Part shown: positions 56,294 through 64,000 of the stretch, in pieces
How the letters are laid out: each line of letters opens with the position of its first letter
Position numbering within the stretch: position 1 is the first letter of the stretch
Assembly (NCBI RefSeq): GCF_004295585.1
Contig: NZ_AP019400.1
Span: 2,888,001-2,952,000 of the forward strand
DNA from: Cohnella abietis
Lineage (GTDB): Bacteria; Bacillota; Bacilli; Paenibacillales; Paenibacillaceae
Direction: 5' to 3'
DNA length: 64,000 bases
Notes under the pieces: generated by a model
Told to the model about the DNA's origin: nothing
Database searches by the model: none
The model's input: the letters and a program-made list of their open reading frames with translations, nothing else
Program-made: the position numbers and the translations under genes

Positions 56294-56331
56294 TGCCATT
56301 ATCGAAAGCTCAGGGATGAGGGGGAGCATAA

Positions 56332-58095
56332 GTGAGTAAAGGAAAACGGAGTTCTGCCCTTGATTATCGTAAAAAAAATCGTAAAAAAGTGTATAAAACA
56401 ATTTTTCAAATTGCCTTTTTGCTTGCGGTAGGCTTCATTTTATTTCATGCACTTGTGGATGTTGAGAAATACAAGGAACCTGATAAGGCGACATGGACAA
56501 ACAGGCAGGGCTTTATAGCCTTGTCCTATTTCGGTGTAAGTCGCACAGGAACCCCTAAACTAATTTCCAAAAACCAATTAAATCAACAGCTTAAAGCATT
56601 GAAGGATCAGGGTTATGTCACGGTATCGCAGAATGATATCTTGGAATTCTACAACAATGGGAAAGGATTGCCTGAAAAGGCTCTATTCTTATCTTTTGAG
56701 GATGGACGGAATGATTCAGGCTTATTTGCCCAACCGTTACTGGAGAAATACAATTATAAAGCGACATTCCTTTCTTATGCTAATAAGGTAGGGAATAGTG
56801 AACGGAAATTTTTACAGCCAAGCGATATGCGTAAAATGATGAAAACCGGGTATTGGGAGATGGGTAGTAATGGGTATCGTCTCACTTATATTAACATCTT
56901 CGATAATAATGGAGGTTTTATCGGGGTTAAGGATGAGGGGAACTTAAAGCATAAAGAACAAATTGAATACTACAATCATTATTTAATGGATTTTATCAGG
57001 GATAGCGACATGATTCCTGTTGAAGACCGAACCGAGATGGAAAAAAGAATAAACCAAGATTATAGTTTGATGAAACAGATATACACTGATAAGCTGGGTT
57101 TTGTGCCTAATGTGTATATGATTATGCATGCCAATGCACTACATAAAGGTATGAATCGCTTAGTATTAGATGTAAATACAAAAAATATCCAAGAGCTTTT
57201 CAAAATGCATTATAACAGAGAAGGAAATGTTTATAACGCTAGTAACGAGAGCCTCTACGACCTAACTAGAGTACAACCACAGCCTTATTGGTTCACTAAT
57301 CATCTGCTAATGAAGATTCATGCGGATACCGGTGAGAGCATGAAGTTTGTTGAAGGGGATACTGATAGAGCTAAGGGCTGGAATGTCATCAGCGGAGCGG
57401 CTCAGTTCTTAGACAACAGGATTGCACTCACTTCAGCACCATCAGATGTCGGAATGCTATATTTGAAAAATAGTGATTCCTACAGTGATGTCCAATTAAC
57501 CGCCGACTTTGCAGGAAATGTAGTGGGGAAGCAAGCACTTTATTTGCGTTATGATCGGAAAAAGGGCTCTTACATTCGGGCTACCCTTGAAAATAACGAG
57601 ATTATTGTGGAGCAAAAAGAGCAAGGACAGCTACCAGAAAGATTGCTTACTCGCAAGTTGGATGATATGAGTTGGAAATCGGAAGACCTGGCCTTTAATA
57701 AGGCGACCATCTATTCTAAATTACAAACAAGCTCCGGTGGTTCAACTAAGGATGAATATCCTACCAATATTAAGAATACTAGAAAAATAGACGTAGCCTT
57801 ACAAGGGAATAAGCTCAACGTGATTATAGATAATGAACCCTTACTAGTTAACCAAATTATTAATAGCTCGATTGGCGCCGGGGGCGTGGCTTTAGAATCC
57901 AAATACAATGAACAGAACAAAAAAGATAACATATACGACGGAGTGTTCGATGACGTTAAAGTTGTTGCCATTGGAAAGGATTTTAAAAAGCAGGCTACGT
58001 TGTACAACAATAGCTATGAAGGATTAAAAAAGGCAGTCAGTATAGTCAAAAGATCATTTAACTCCACTATTGATTGGGTGATTGAAACGTTCTAA
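56332..58095 (+). CDS. Membrane-anchored NodB-like protein with a jelly-roll domain, probably inactive
   Basis: 587 residues; GTG 56332 after GAGGGGGAGC. N-terminal membrane segment (IFQIAFLLAVGFILFHAL). The region 60-330 follows the NodB/PgaB fold (LFLSFEDGRND), but TFDDG is SFEDG and the HSxxH site is WEMGSNGYRLTY, so metal ligands appear lost. Residues 335-545 look like a concanavalin-type sugar-binding domain (GWNVISGAAQFLDNRIAL, ALYLRYDRKKGSYIRA). A binding or scaffolding role in polymer export is more likely than catalysis. Confidence 0.8.
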   Translation: MSKGKRSSALDYRKKNRKKVYKTIFQIAFLLAVGFILFHALVDVEKYKEPDKATWTNRQGFIALSYFGVSRTGTPKLISKNQLNQQLKALKDQGYVTVSQNDILEFYNNGKGLPEKALFLSFEDGRNDSGLFAQPLLEKYNYKATFLSYANKVGNSERKFLQPSDMRKMMKTGYWEMGSNGYRLTYINIFDNNGGFIGVKDEGNLKHKEQIEYYNHYLMDFIRDSDMIPVEDRTEMEKRINQDYSLMKQIYTDKLGFVPNVYMIMHANALHKGMNRLVLDVNTKNIQELFKMHYNREGNVYNASNESLYDLTRVQPQPYWFTNHLLMKIHADTGESMKFVEGDTDRAKGWNVISGAAQFLDNRIALTSAPSDVGMLYLKNSDSYSDVQLTADFAGNVVGKQALYLRYDRKKGSYIRATLENNEIIVEQKEQGQLPERLLTRKLDDMSWKSEDLAFNKATIYSKLQTSSGGSTKDEYPTNIKNTRKIDVALQGNKLNVIIDNEPLLVNQIINSSIGAGGVALESKYNEQNKKDNIYDGVFDDVKVVAIGKDFKKQATLYNNSYEGLKKAVSIVKRSFNSTIDWVIETF

Positions 58096-58131
58096 TCAGA
58101 ATGTAGAATGTAAAAGGAGGATAGACCAAAG

Positions 58132-59211
58132 GTGTCTATGTCCACTAAACAAGATTCCAAAACACTAATAATTGCTATTACATCAGTTACTATATTATTG
58201 ATCATAGGAGGATTTCTTTTTTTTTCCTTGAAGTACGATGACTCTAATGAACCTAAGGAAACGGAATTAATACAGCAAGCTCCGCAAATGTCAGCTTGGA
58301 TAGCGGATTGGGTGTGGGAGTCCGGCCTGGAGGATCTCAAGAAGATTGCTGATCGTTTGGACAGCCTGCAGGTGTTCGCTGCTTATTTTGATGAGAAGGA
58401 TGGTCTTTATTTTACGAAGGATCTTCATAGAGCTCTCCCAGATATACTAAAGGTAGCTAAGGAAAATAGTCTTAATAGTTTATACCTGACCCTAGTTAAT
58501 GACATTATGTATGCAGAGGGGACGGAGGTGCAGAAGGATTCTGCACTTATAACAAGACTAATGGCTACAGAAGAAAGCCGAGAAGAGCATATTAAAGACA
58601 TATTGTTTGCCATGAATACTTATGGCTTTAATGGTGTAGATATCGACTATGAGAAAATTAACGATAGCGATTGGGAAAATGTATGTGCGTTTTATTTAGA
58701 GCTGTATGAAAGACTTAAGCCGTTGGGGAAAAAAATGAGAATTGTGCTTGAGCCTCGTGCACCTATTGAGAGGTTGATCCTCCCTGAAGGGCCATCTTAC
58801 ATCATGATGGCTTATAATCTCTTTGGCAATCATAGCGGTCCGGGCCCTAAAGCGGATCACGAGTTTATTGAGAAGCTGGCTAAGAGAATGGAAAAATTGC
58901 CGGGGAACCCGGTTATTGCCTTTTCCGCTGGGGGCTTTGATTGGTCATCAGATAATGGTAAGGTCACCTCATTGACGGAAAAGCAAGCCGAGAAGCTGTT
59001 ATTGGATACAAAGGCAACTTCTAAGCGTGACCCGAAGAGTGGTGGCGTCTATTTTGAATATAGGGATAAAGATAACATCGAGCACACAGTTTGGTATGCC
59101 GACAAGGAAACCTTCTCTCAATGGATTAGAACTGCAAGTAAAGCAGGTATACATAATATTGCGCTATGGAGGCTCGGTGGTTTGGGGAAGGCAACGCTGG
59201 ACAGCTTATAA
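58132..59211 (+). CDS. Membrane-anchored GH18-like glycosidase
   Basis: 359 residues with an N-terminal membrane segment (TLIIAITSVTILLIIGGFLFF) and a TIM-barrel domain. The family-18 catalytic strand appears as YGFNGVDIDYEKI (DxDxE with the proton-donor Glu; the first Asp of DGxDxDxE is Asn). IMMAYNLF is the conserved Met-Tyr strand. GTG 58132 or ATG 58138, both behind AAAAGGAGG. Likely cuts a GlcNAc-type glycan; as the last gene of the operon it may trim or release the polymer. Confidence 0.83.
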   Translation: MSMSTKQDSKTLIIAITSVTILLIIGGFLFFSLKYDDSNEPKETELIQQAPQMSAWIADWVWESGLEDLKKIADRLDSLQVFAAYFDEKDGLYFTKDLHRALPDILKVAKENSLNSLYLTLVNDIMYAEGTEVQKDSALITRLMATEESREEHIKDILFAMNTYGFNGVDIDYEKINDSDWENVCAFYLELYERLKPLGKKMRIVLEPRAPIERLILPEGPSYIMMAYNLFGNHSGPGPKADHEFIEKLAKRMEKLPGNPVIAFSAGGFDWSSDNGKVTSLTEKQAEKLLLDTKATSKRDPKSGGVYFEYRDKDNIEHTVWYADKETFSQWIRTASKAGIHNIALWRLGGLGKATLDSL

Positions 59212-59235
59212 AAATGTTTCTCCCGAAAGCCCATG

Positions 59236-59265
59236 GAATATTTTTCTCCTAATTAGGACAAACTA
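59236..59265 (+). promoter_or_regulatory. Sigma-F-type promoter of dacF
   Basis: GAATA (59236-59240), 15 bases, GGACAAACTA (59256-59265), close to the sigma-F consensus GYATA with GGNRANAMTW. dacF is a sigma-F gene in B. subtilis. 51 bases before the chosen start. Confidence 0.65.
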
Positions 59266-59316
59266 ATAGGAAGAAAAACCTTGGCCGTGATATGGCCGCT
59301 AGAGGGGGAGCCACTT

Positions 59317-60525
59317 TTGGCCTGTAACCATACGCATAAATTTAGTTTTCGCTCATTTGCTTTGGTGCTAGCTTGGACGATTATTGCTTCTTTAATGGTT
59401 CCGACCATTGCAGGGGCTAAAGAACCAGCGCCTAGCAATTCCTTGACGGACATGGCCGCTAGTGCTAGGTCCGCTATTCTGATGGACGCGGATAGTGGAA
59501 CCGTTATTTACGAGAAGAACAGCAATGCTTCCTTGCCGCCTGCAAGCATTACGAAGATTATGACGATGCTTCTTGTTATGGAAGCAATAGATGAAGGTCG
59601 TCTAAAGCTGACTGACAAAGTCCAGACAAGTGAATATGCTGCGTCTATGGGAGGCTCGCAAATTTTTCTGGAGCCAGGCGAAGAGATGTCTGTTGACGAA
59701 ATGCTTAAAGGTGTTGCTTTGGCTTCTGGTAACGATGCCTCGGTTGCTCTAGCCGAGAAGTTAGGAGGAAGTGAGCAGCAATTCGTCGTGATGATGAATG
59801 AGAAGGCTAAACAGCTAGGTATGAAAAATACGAAGTTTGCTAACTGTAACGGTCTTCCTGCAGAAGGTCATGTTTCTTCGGCACATGATATTGCCTTAAT
59901 GTCACGTGAGCTGCTTAAATATGAAGGAATTACGAATTATACAGGGCTGTACCAAGACTACCTTCGTAAAGACAGTCCCAAGCCATTCTGGCTCGTGAAC
60001 ACGAATAAGCTCGTCCGTTTCTATAATGGTGCAGATGGATTAAAAACGGGTTTTACGAGCGAGGCGAAGTTTTGCTTATCGGCCACTGCAAGAAGGGACA
60101 ATTTGCGTCTTATCGCTGTTGTGATGGGTGAACCGAATACTAAAACACGTAATGCCGAGGTATCTCATCTGTTTGACTATGCATTTGCGCAATATACGAA
60201 TGTTTCGATTTATAAGAAAGGCGATCCCATCGGGACTCTTCCAGTAGAGAAGGGTAAGGTTGCCCAAATTCCGCTTACAGCTAAGCGTTCTTATAGTGTG
60301 CTGCTGAAGAAAGGCGATGCGGGCAAGGGGATTAGACACGAGCTTGTGCTCAACCCCTCTGTAAAGGCGCCGGTAGAGGTGGGACAACCCATTGGTAAGC
60401 TGGTGATCTATCGAGGTACAGAGGTGTTGACAGAATTTCCGGTAGAATCGCCTTTGGCGGTTAGCCGTGCTGGATGGTGGACGTTGCTGCGAAGAACAAC
60501 AGGGCATCTGTTCCTTTCCGATTAA
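59317..60525 (+). CDS. dacF: Sporulation D-alanyl-D-alanine carboxypeptidase DacF
   Basis: PBP5-type enzyme that sets cross-linking of forespore peptidoglycan. Signal peptide ending VPTIAGAKEP; Ser of SITK in PPASITKIM; SxN as ASGNDAS; KTG as GLKTGFT; a C-terminal beta domain is present (KGKVAQIPLTAKRSY onward) with an amphipathic tail. TTG 59317 is 6 bases after AGAGGGGGAG; TTG 59281 is an in-frame alternative. Lies just before spoIIA as in B. subtilis. Confidence 0.92.
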   Translation: MACNHTHKFSFRSFALVLAWTIIASLMVPTIAGAKEPAPSNSLTDMAASARSAILMDADSGTVIYEKNSNASLPPASITKIMTMLLVMEAIDEGRLKLTDKVQTSEYAASMGGSQIFLEPGEEMSVDEMLKGVALASGNDASVALAEKLGGSEQQFVVMMNEKAKQLGMKNTKFANCNGLPAEGHVSSAHDIALMSRELLKYEGITNYTGLYQDYLRKDSPKPFWLVNTNKLVRFYNGADGLKTGFTSEAKFCLSATARRDNLRLIAVVMGEPNTKTRNAEVSHLFDYAFAQYTNVSIYKKGDPIGTLPVEKGKVAQIPLTAKRSYSVLLKKGDAGKGIRHELVLNPSVKAPVEVGQPIGKLVIYRGTEVLTEFPVESPLAVSRAGWWTLLRRTTGHLFLSD

Positions 60526-60534
60526 GGTTAGGGA

Positions 60535-60570
60535 AGGGGCGGTTTGACGGGGAATTCGTCGCCGCCTCTT
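60535..60570 (+). terminator. Terminator after dacF
   Basis: AGGGGCGG..GACG pairs with CGTC.CCGCCTCT, then TTGG. The U-run is short. Confidence 0.6.
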
Positions 60571-60578
60571 TGGCATAT

Positions 60579-60649
60579 TTTGTCGATTAGAGTAATGCTG
60601 CTTCTAGTTTTGTCGGAGGGCAGGAATGGGAGAGTCCGCCGTAGAAATG
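60579..60649 (+). promoter_or_regulatory. spoIIA control region: 0A boxes and sigma-H promoter
   Basis: TTTGTCGAT (60579-60587) and TTTGTCGGA (60609-60617) each match the Spo0A box with one mismatch. GCAGGAATG (60620-60628), 12 bases, GTAGAAATG (60641-60649) fits a sigma-H promoter, with the second box directly upstream of the -35. This mirrors the known Spo0A-activated sigma-H promoter of B. subtilis spoIIA. Transcription would start about 110 bases before spoIIAA. Confidence 0.65.
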
Positions 60650-60763
60650 GTGACAATGCAGCTTATGTAGCAGCAATGAATGATAGGCAAGCGTAAGGCT
60701 TGCTCTTTGGCATTCTAGGCTGTAGAAGAGCTGTACGCGCATATTGGGGAAGGGGAAATGAGA

Positions 60764-61117
60764 ATGAGCTTACAGGTCGAGCTGGAGCAGCACCGCAATG
60801 TACTGATCGTCCGTCTGAGGGGAGAATTGGATCATCATACGGCGGATGTCGTCCGGTTTAAGATGGAGGATGCCATATTAAGAGGACGGTGCGACCACGT
60901 CGTTCTGAGCATGAAGGACTTGCAATTCATGGACAGCTCAGGGCTGGGCGTCATACTTGGACGTTATAAGCTTGTCAAAAGCCGTGGCGGCAAAATGGTC
61001 GTGTGCGACACGCAGGCGAGTGTAAAACGATTGTTCGAGCTATCGGGGCTGTTTAAGATTTTATCCTTTTACGAAACCGAACGTTCGGCATTAGCCAGTC
61101 TGGAGGTCGTATCCTAA
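60764..61117 (+). CDS. spoIIAA: Anti-sigma-F factor antagonist
   Basis: STAS-domain protein; when dephosphorylated it removes SpoIIAB from sigma-F in the forespore. LTGELDHH-type sequence appears as [15 protein letters not shown] and the phosphorylated Ser lies in [19 protein letters not shown] 60764 gives the family start MSL and 9 bases to the ribosome site; ATG 60758 is too close. 117 residues. Overlaps spoIIAB by one base. Confidence 0.96.
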   Translation: MSLQVELEQHRNVLIVRLRGELDHHTADVVRFKMEDAILRGRCDHVVLSMKDLQFMDSSGLGVILGRYKLVKSRGGKMVVCDTQASVKRLFELSGLFKILSFYETERSALASLEVVS

Positions 61118-61563
61118 TGAGCGGACACAATTATATGAAACTTACGTTTGCCAGTCGTTCCGAGAATGAGTCTTTTGCTAGAGTATCAGTCGCAGCATTT
61201 GTCACCCAATTAGATCCAACGATGGAGCAGCTTGATGAGATTAAGACGGTCGTTTCCGAAGCGGTTACCAATGCCATTATTCACGGCTATAACGGAAGCA
61301 CGGCAGGCATGGTTACCGTTGAGGCTGAGATTGACGGAGATACTGTAATGATCTCTATTCAAGATCAGGGAAAAGGTATTGAAGATTTGGAGCTGGCACG
61401 CCAGCCTTTGTTTACTTCTCGTCCAGAGCTGGAGCGTTCGGGTATGGGCTTCACGATTATGGAAAACTTCATGGATGAGTTCGAAGTCGTCAGTTCAGCG
61501 GAGGGCGGAACTTCGCTCAGAATGAAGAAACGGATAGAGTCCAAAAAAGTGTTATTTAATTAA
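61117..61563 (+). CDS. spoIIAB: Anti-sigma-F factor and serine kinase
   Basis: GHKL-type kinase that binds sigma-F or phosphorylates SpoIIAA. N box [13 protein letters not shown]1 box [12 protein letters not shown], and [19 protein letters not shown]. 148 residues. TAATG junction with spoIIAA; sigF follows after 25 bases. Confidence 0.97.
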   Translation: MSGHNYMKLTFASRSENESFARVSVAAFVTQLDPTMEQLDEIKTVVSEAVTNAIIHGYNGSTAGMVTVEAEIDGDTVMISIQDQGKGIEDLELARQPLFTSRPELERSGMGFTIMENFMDEFEVVSSAEGGTSLRMKKRIESKKVLFN

Positions 61564-61588
61564 AAACCGTGCGGCAGGGGTTGGAGGC

Positions 61589-62347
61589 ATGGAATCAGAA
61601 TGGAAACGATCTTCTCCGCCGACTTACTTGGATGACAGTGAAGTGAAGCGTCTAATTGCGCTCAGTCAATCCGGAGATACGATCGCGCGTGATACACTCG
61701 TTAATAGCAATATTCGGTTAGTATGGTCGGTCGTTCAAAGGTTCTCGAACCGAGGATATGACAGCGATGACCTGTTTCAAATTGGTTGTATAGGGCTACT
61801 TAAGTCAGTCGATAAGTTCGATCTTTCCTACGATGTTAAGTTTTCTACATACGCTGTTCCCATGATAATTGGAGAGATTCAAAGATTCCTTAGGGATGAT
61901 GGCACGCTGAAGGTAAGTCGCTCTCTTAAGGAACTGGCTAACCGTGTACGTAAGGTTAAGGATGAGCTTTCCAAAAGATTAGGACGTGCGCCAACGATCA
62001 GTGAGGTCGCTGAAGAAATTGGCGTTACGCCTGAAGAAATTGTTTTTGCCCAAGAAGCGAATAAACCGCCGGCATCCATACATGAGACGGTATTCGAGAA
62101 TGATGGGGATCCGATTACTTTAATGGATCAAATTGCCGACGAATCGCAGGAGCGATGGTTCGATAAGCTCGCTTTAACCGAAGCCATACAAGGTCTGAGC
62201 GATCGTGAGAGACTAATTGTTTACTTGCGGTATTACCGAGATCAAACCCAATCAGAGGTCGCCGGTCGGCTCGGTATCTCACAGGTACAAGTTAGCCGAC
62301 TGGAGAAAAAAATTCTTCAGAATATTAAGGACCAAATAGCCCAATAG
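61589..62347 (+). CDS. sigF: RNA polymerase sigma-F
   Basis: First forespore-specific sigma factor. Region 2 with GYDSDDLFQIGCIGLLKSVDKFD and VKFSTYAVPMIIGEIQRFL; region 3 KELANRVRKVKDELSKRLGR; region 4 RDQTQSEVAGRLGISQVQVSRLEKK. 252 residues, as usual. Third gene of spoIIA; followed by a terminator. Confidence 0.97.
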   Translation: MESEWKRSSPPTYLDDSEVKRLIALSQSGDTIARDTLVNSNIRLVWSVVQRFSNRGYDSDDLFQIGCIGLLKSVDKFDLSYDVKFSTYAVPMIIGEIQRFLRDDGTLKVSRSLKELANRVRKVKDELSKRLGRAPTISEVAEEIGVTPEEIVFAQEANKPPASIHETVFENDGDPITLMDQIADESQERWFDKLALTEAIQGLSDRERLIVYLRYYRDQTQSEVAGRLGISQVQVSRLEKKILQNIKDQIAQ

Positions 62348-62393
62348 CTAAGCTTCATAACAGGTAACAATCATTATAAAGCTAGCCATTTAG

Positions 62394-62437
62394 AGAAGCA
62401 GGAGTATCTTCTTCAGGAGATGCTTCTTGCTTTTTTC
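62394..62437 (+). terminator. Terminator after sigF
   Basis: AGAAGCA..GAGTATC region pairs with GGAGAT..GCTTCT, ending in TTGCTTTTTT. Confidence 0.7.
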
Positions 62438-62447
62438 CGTTTTCCGA

Positions 62448-62475
62448 CTATATTGGTCGTTATTTCCCCATACTA
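62448..62475 (+). promoter_or_regulatory. Candidate sigma-G promoter of the spoVA genes
   Basis: CATACTA (62469-62475) is a perfect sigma-G -10; CTATA (62448-62452) is a moderate -35 at 16 bases. The spoVA operon is under sigma-G in B. subtilis. Confidence 0.5.
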
Positions 62476-62504
62476 AGCAAAATACTTGCAGAGGAGGGAG
62501 GAAG

Positions 62505-63155
62505 TTGGAGAGCTCCAGTCCAGAGTCCAAAATCGTCTATGTCCGTATGCGAAGGAGAGCAATTGTCCGTCCTCATTCTGTAGTTACATTAGGGGATGTT
62601 GCAAGGTTGGTTACGGTTGGTCGCTTGGAGGAAAGATTGAAAAGGCTCCCTCTTCACACGATCTCAGCCAAAGATGGTAATCTGCTGCTTATTGATATGT
62701 TACAGGTGGTCAAGGCCATTAGAGAAGCTGAGCCTGGCATGGTTATTGAGACATTCGGCGAGCCTCATGTATTGCTCGAGATTTCCCCGAGTAGAGAGAT
62801 CAAGCCTCGTTGGGTAATTTTGGTGCTTGCTTGGCTGCTATTATTTTTCGGGTCGGGGATGGCTATGATGAATTTTCACGCTGATGTAAATATGCCCGCT
62901 GTGCAGCGCAGAATTACGGAGCTTATAACGGGTCGTCCTGACTCACATCCGTGGCTCTTTCAGATTCCTTATTCAATTGGCATTGGGATGGGGATGCTAC
63001 TATTCTTTAATCGGCTATTTCGCAAACGGCACAACGACGAGCCCAATCCGCTCGAAGTGGAAATGTTCATGTATCAGGAGAATGTGAACCATTACGTAAT
63101 TACCGAAGAGTACAACAAAAAACATGAAGATCACTCGGGAAAAGAACGTGGCTGA
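62505..63155 (+). CDS. spoVAA: Stage V sporulation protein AA
   Basis: Part of the SpoVA channel for dipicolinic acid uptake and release in spores. Soluble N-terminal domain (KIVYVRMRRRAIVRPHSVVT, LGDVARLV) and two membrane segments (about 105-125 and 155-175). TTG 62505 follows GGAGGGAGGAAG; upstream in-frame codons overlap the terminator. 216 residues. Confidence 0.92.
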   Translation: MESSSPESKIVYVRMRRRAIVRPHSVVTLGDVARLVTVGRLEERLKRLPLHTISAKDGNLLLIDMLQVVKAIREAEPGMVIETFGEPHVLLEISPSREIKPRWVILVLAWLLLFFGSGMAMMNFHADVNMPAVQRRITELITGRPDSHPWLFQIPYSIGIGMGMLLFFNRLFRKRHNDEPNPLEVEMFMYQENVNHYVITEEYNKKHEDHSGKERG

Positions 63156-63573
63156 GGTAGGGCAAGGATTATTGTTGAGTGTTATCGGGCTGGCCGGGGG
63201 GTTTGCAGTTGGAAGTGCTTATGTTGCATTGCTGATTGTGCTCGATCTTATTCCAAGATTGGTGCAATTAACGAGGGCATATCGTCGTTCAGTTATATTC
63301 GAATCGGGTATTTTGTTTGGTGCTTTATATTGGAGTAGTGCTGATTTATTCAACTGGTCCTTTAAGCTTCCGGCAAGCATACTTCTTATCCCGGCTATTT
63401 TCCAGGGGCTATTCGTCGGGATGTTCGCTGCGGCGTTGACTGAGGTGCTTAACGTCATTCCCATTCTGTCTAAGAGATTTAAGCTGATGCCGCATCTGTT
63501 TTCTTTGCTGCTCGCTATGGTACTTGGGAAAGTTGTAGGTTCATTAATTGATTGGCTGTGGTTGCATCCTTAA
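63148..63573 (+). CDS. spoVAB: Stage V sporulation protein AB
   Basis: Membrane protein of the SpoVA system with four to five hydrophobic segments and the conserved MFAAALTEVLNVIPILSKRFKL. GTG 63148 gives an 8-base overlap with spoVAA and GGGAAAAG ahead; ATG 63124 is a longer in-frame alternative without a ribosome site. 141 residues. Confidence 0.9.
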   Translation: MAEVGQGLLLSVIGLAGGFAVGSAYVALLIVLDLIPRLVQLTRAYRRSVIFESGILFGALYWSSADLFNWSFKLPASILLIPAIFQGLFVGMFAAALTEVLNVIPILSKRFKLMPHLFSLLLAMVLGKVVGSLIDWLWLHP

Positions 63574-63587
63574 GGAGCGTGATAAAG

Positions 63588-64000
63588 GTGGAAACGACTG
63601 AACACGGCAGCATGGATTTGGAGCATACGATACCACTGGACATCCATTCACTAGGGAAGGGTGGAAGTGACAAGCAGCAAGGGGAACACTCTGGAGAGCA
63701 ACAATTAAACAAGGACGATGGTAAAGTTAAAATAAATCCAACCTCGTCTGAGCAAGCACGTAAGTCGCAGCATCGAATCCCAGATAACATGGAGCACTGG
63801 AAAGATCTGCTGAAGCAGACTATTGGGCTGAATAAGAGCTTCGAGGTTCAAGTTCGCGAGATGACCTTCGGTAGCCATCGTGTCGCTTTACTGTTTCTGA
63901 GTGTTTTTGCCAAGGATGCTTCATTAACTGAAATCATTAAACGGCTGACATATCTGGAGCCTGACAGTATTAAGAATCCCGATGCGATGCAAGCCTTCCT
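63588..64000 (+). CDS. GerA/SpoVAF-family protein, 3' end cut by window
   Basis: Starts GTG 63588 behind AAGGAG and runs open to the window end. The first 75 residues are hydrophilic and Gln/Gly/Lys-rich; then LLKQTIGLNKSFEVQVREM, FAKDASLTEIIKRLTYLEP resemble the N-terminal domain of GerA-type germinant receptor A subunits and SpoVAF. It directly follows spoVAB, where B. subtilis has spoVAC. Whether it is SpoVAF or another GerA-like protein cannot be told from the visible part. Confidence 0.8.
   Translation, partial: METTEHGSMDLEHTIPLDIHSLGKGGSDKQQGEHSGEQQLNKDDGKVKINPTSSEQARKSQHRIPDNMEHWKDLLKQTIGLNKSFEVQVREMTFGSHRVALLFLSVFAKDASLTEIIKRLTYLEPDSIKNPDAMQAF

Overview
The window is one side of the chromosome of an endospore-forming Firmicute, most like Paenibacillaceae (Paenibacillus/Cohnella type). 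The sporulation genes spoIIIAF-AH, spoIVB, spo0A, spoIIM, dacF-spoIIAA-spoIIAB-sigF and spoVAA/AB show that it makes spores. The order of housekeeping genes follows the Bacillus subtilis backbone: spoIIIA, accBC, asp23-like, nusB, folD, xseAB, ispA, dxs, tlyA, argR, recN, spoIVB, spo0A, bkd, mciZ, nudF, endoQ, spoIIM, fur, yqzK, xerD, deoB, punA, dacF, spoIIA. Starts are often TTG or GTG behind strong Shine-Dalgarno sequences, and a true LipB is present. No rRNA, tRNA, CRISPR array, prophage or insertion sequence was seen.

Layout. 1-9777: spoIIIA tail, biotin carboxylase genes, envelope stress genes (Asp23/AmaP/DUF2273), nusB-folD-xseA-xseB-ispA. 9778-10972: a gene-free stretch with a 9-bp tandem repeat and a strict 51-bp tandem array. 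10973-19218: dxs to spo0A. 19219-25834: accessory stretch with unrecognised genes, a membrane parvulin, a second 51-bp array, and a VanRS-like two-component system with a DD-carboxypeptidase. 25835-33567: branched-chain 2-oxo acid dehydrogenase with LipB and an M20 peptidase. 33580-36895: a minus-strand mciZ too short for usual gene finders, nudF, endoQ, spoIIM, fur. 36954-42208: OhrR with two glutathione-peroxidase homologues, an orphan regulator, a subtilase, alanine dehydrogenase. 42271-45572: yqzK-xerD-deoB-punA.

45573-59211: an A+T-richer island between punA and dacF, which are neighbours in B. subtilis. It holds a leader ORF, a large LPXTG adhesin, a class D-like sortase, two tandem c-di-GMP-I riboswitches before a secreted transglutaminase-like protein, and a five-gene exopolysaccharide operon (double NodB lipoprotein, UDP-GlcNAc dehydrogenase, PilZ-GT2 synthase, degenerate deacetylase-like protein, GH18-like protein). 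I read it as a c-di-GMP-linked surface and matrix module. 59317-64000: dacF, the spoIIA operon with a sigma-H promoter and 0A boxes, spoVAA, spoVAB and the start of a GerA/SpoVAF-type gene.

The two most unusual signals are (a) the two distant arrays that share an exact 51-bp period and a dyad core GATAGTGAACG..CGGTTC but differ in the rest of the unit, and (b) the island with riboswitch and PilZ inputs. Function statements rest on motif recognition; no database search was run.
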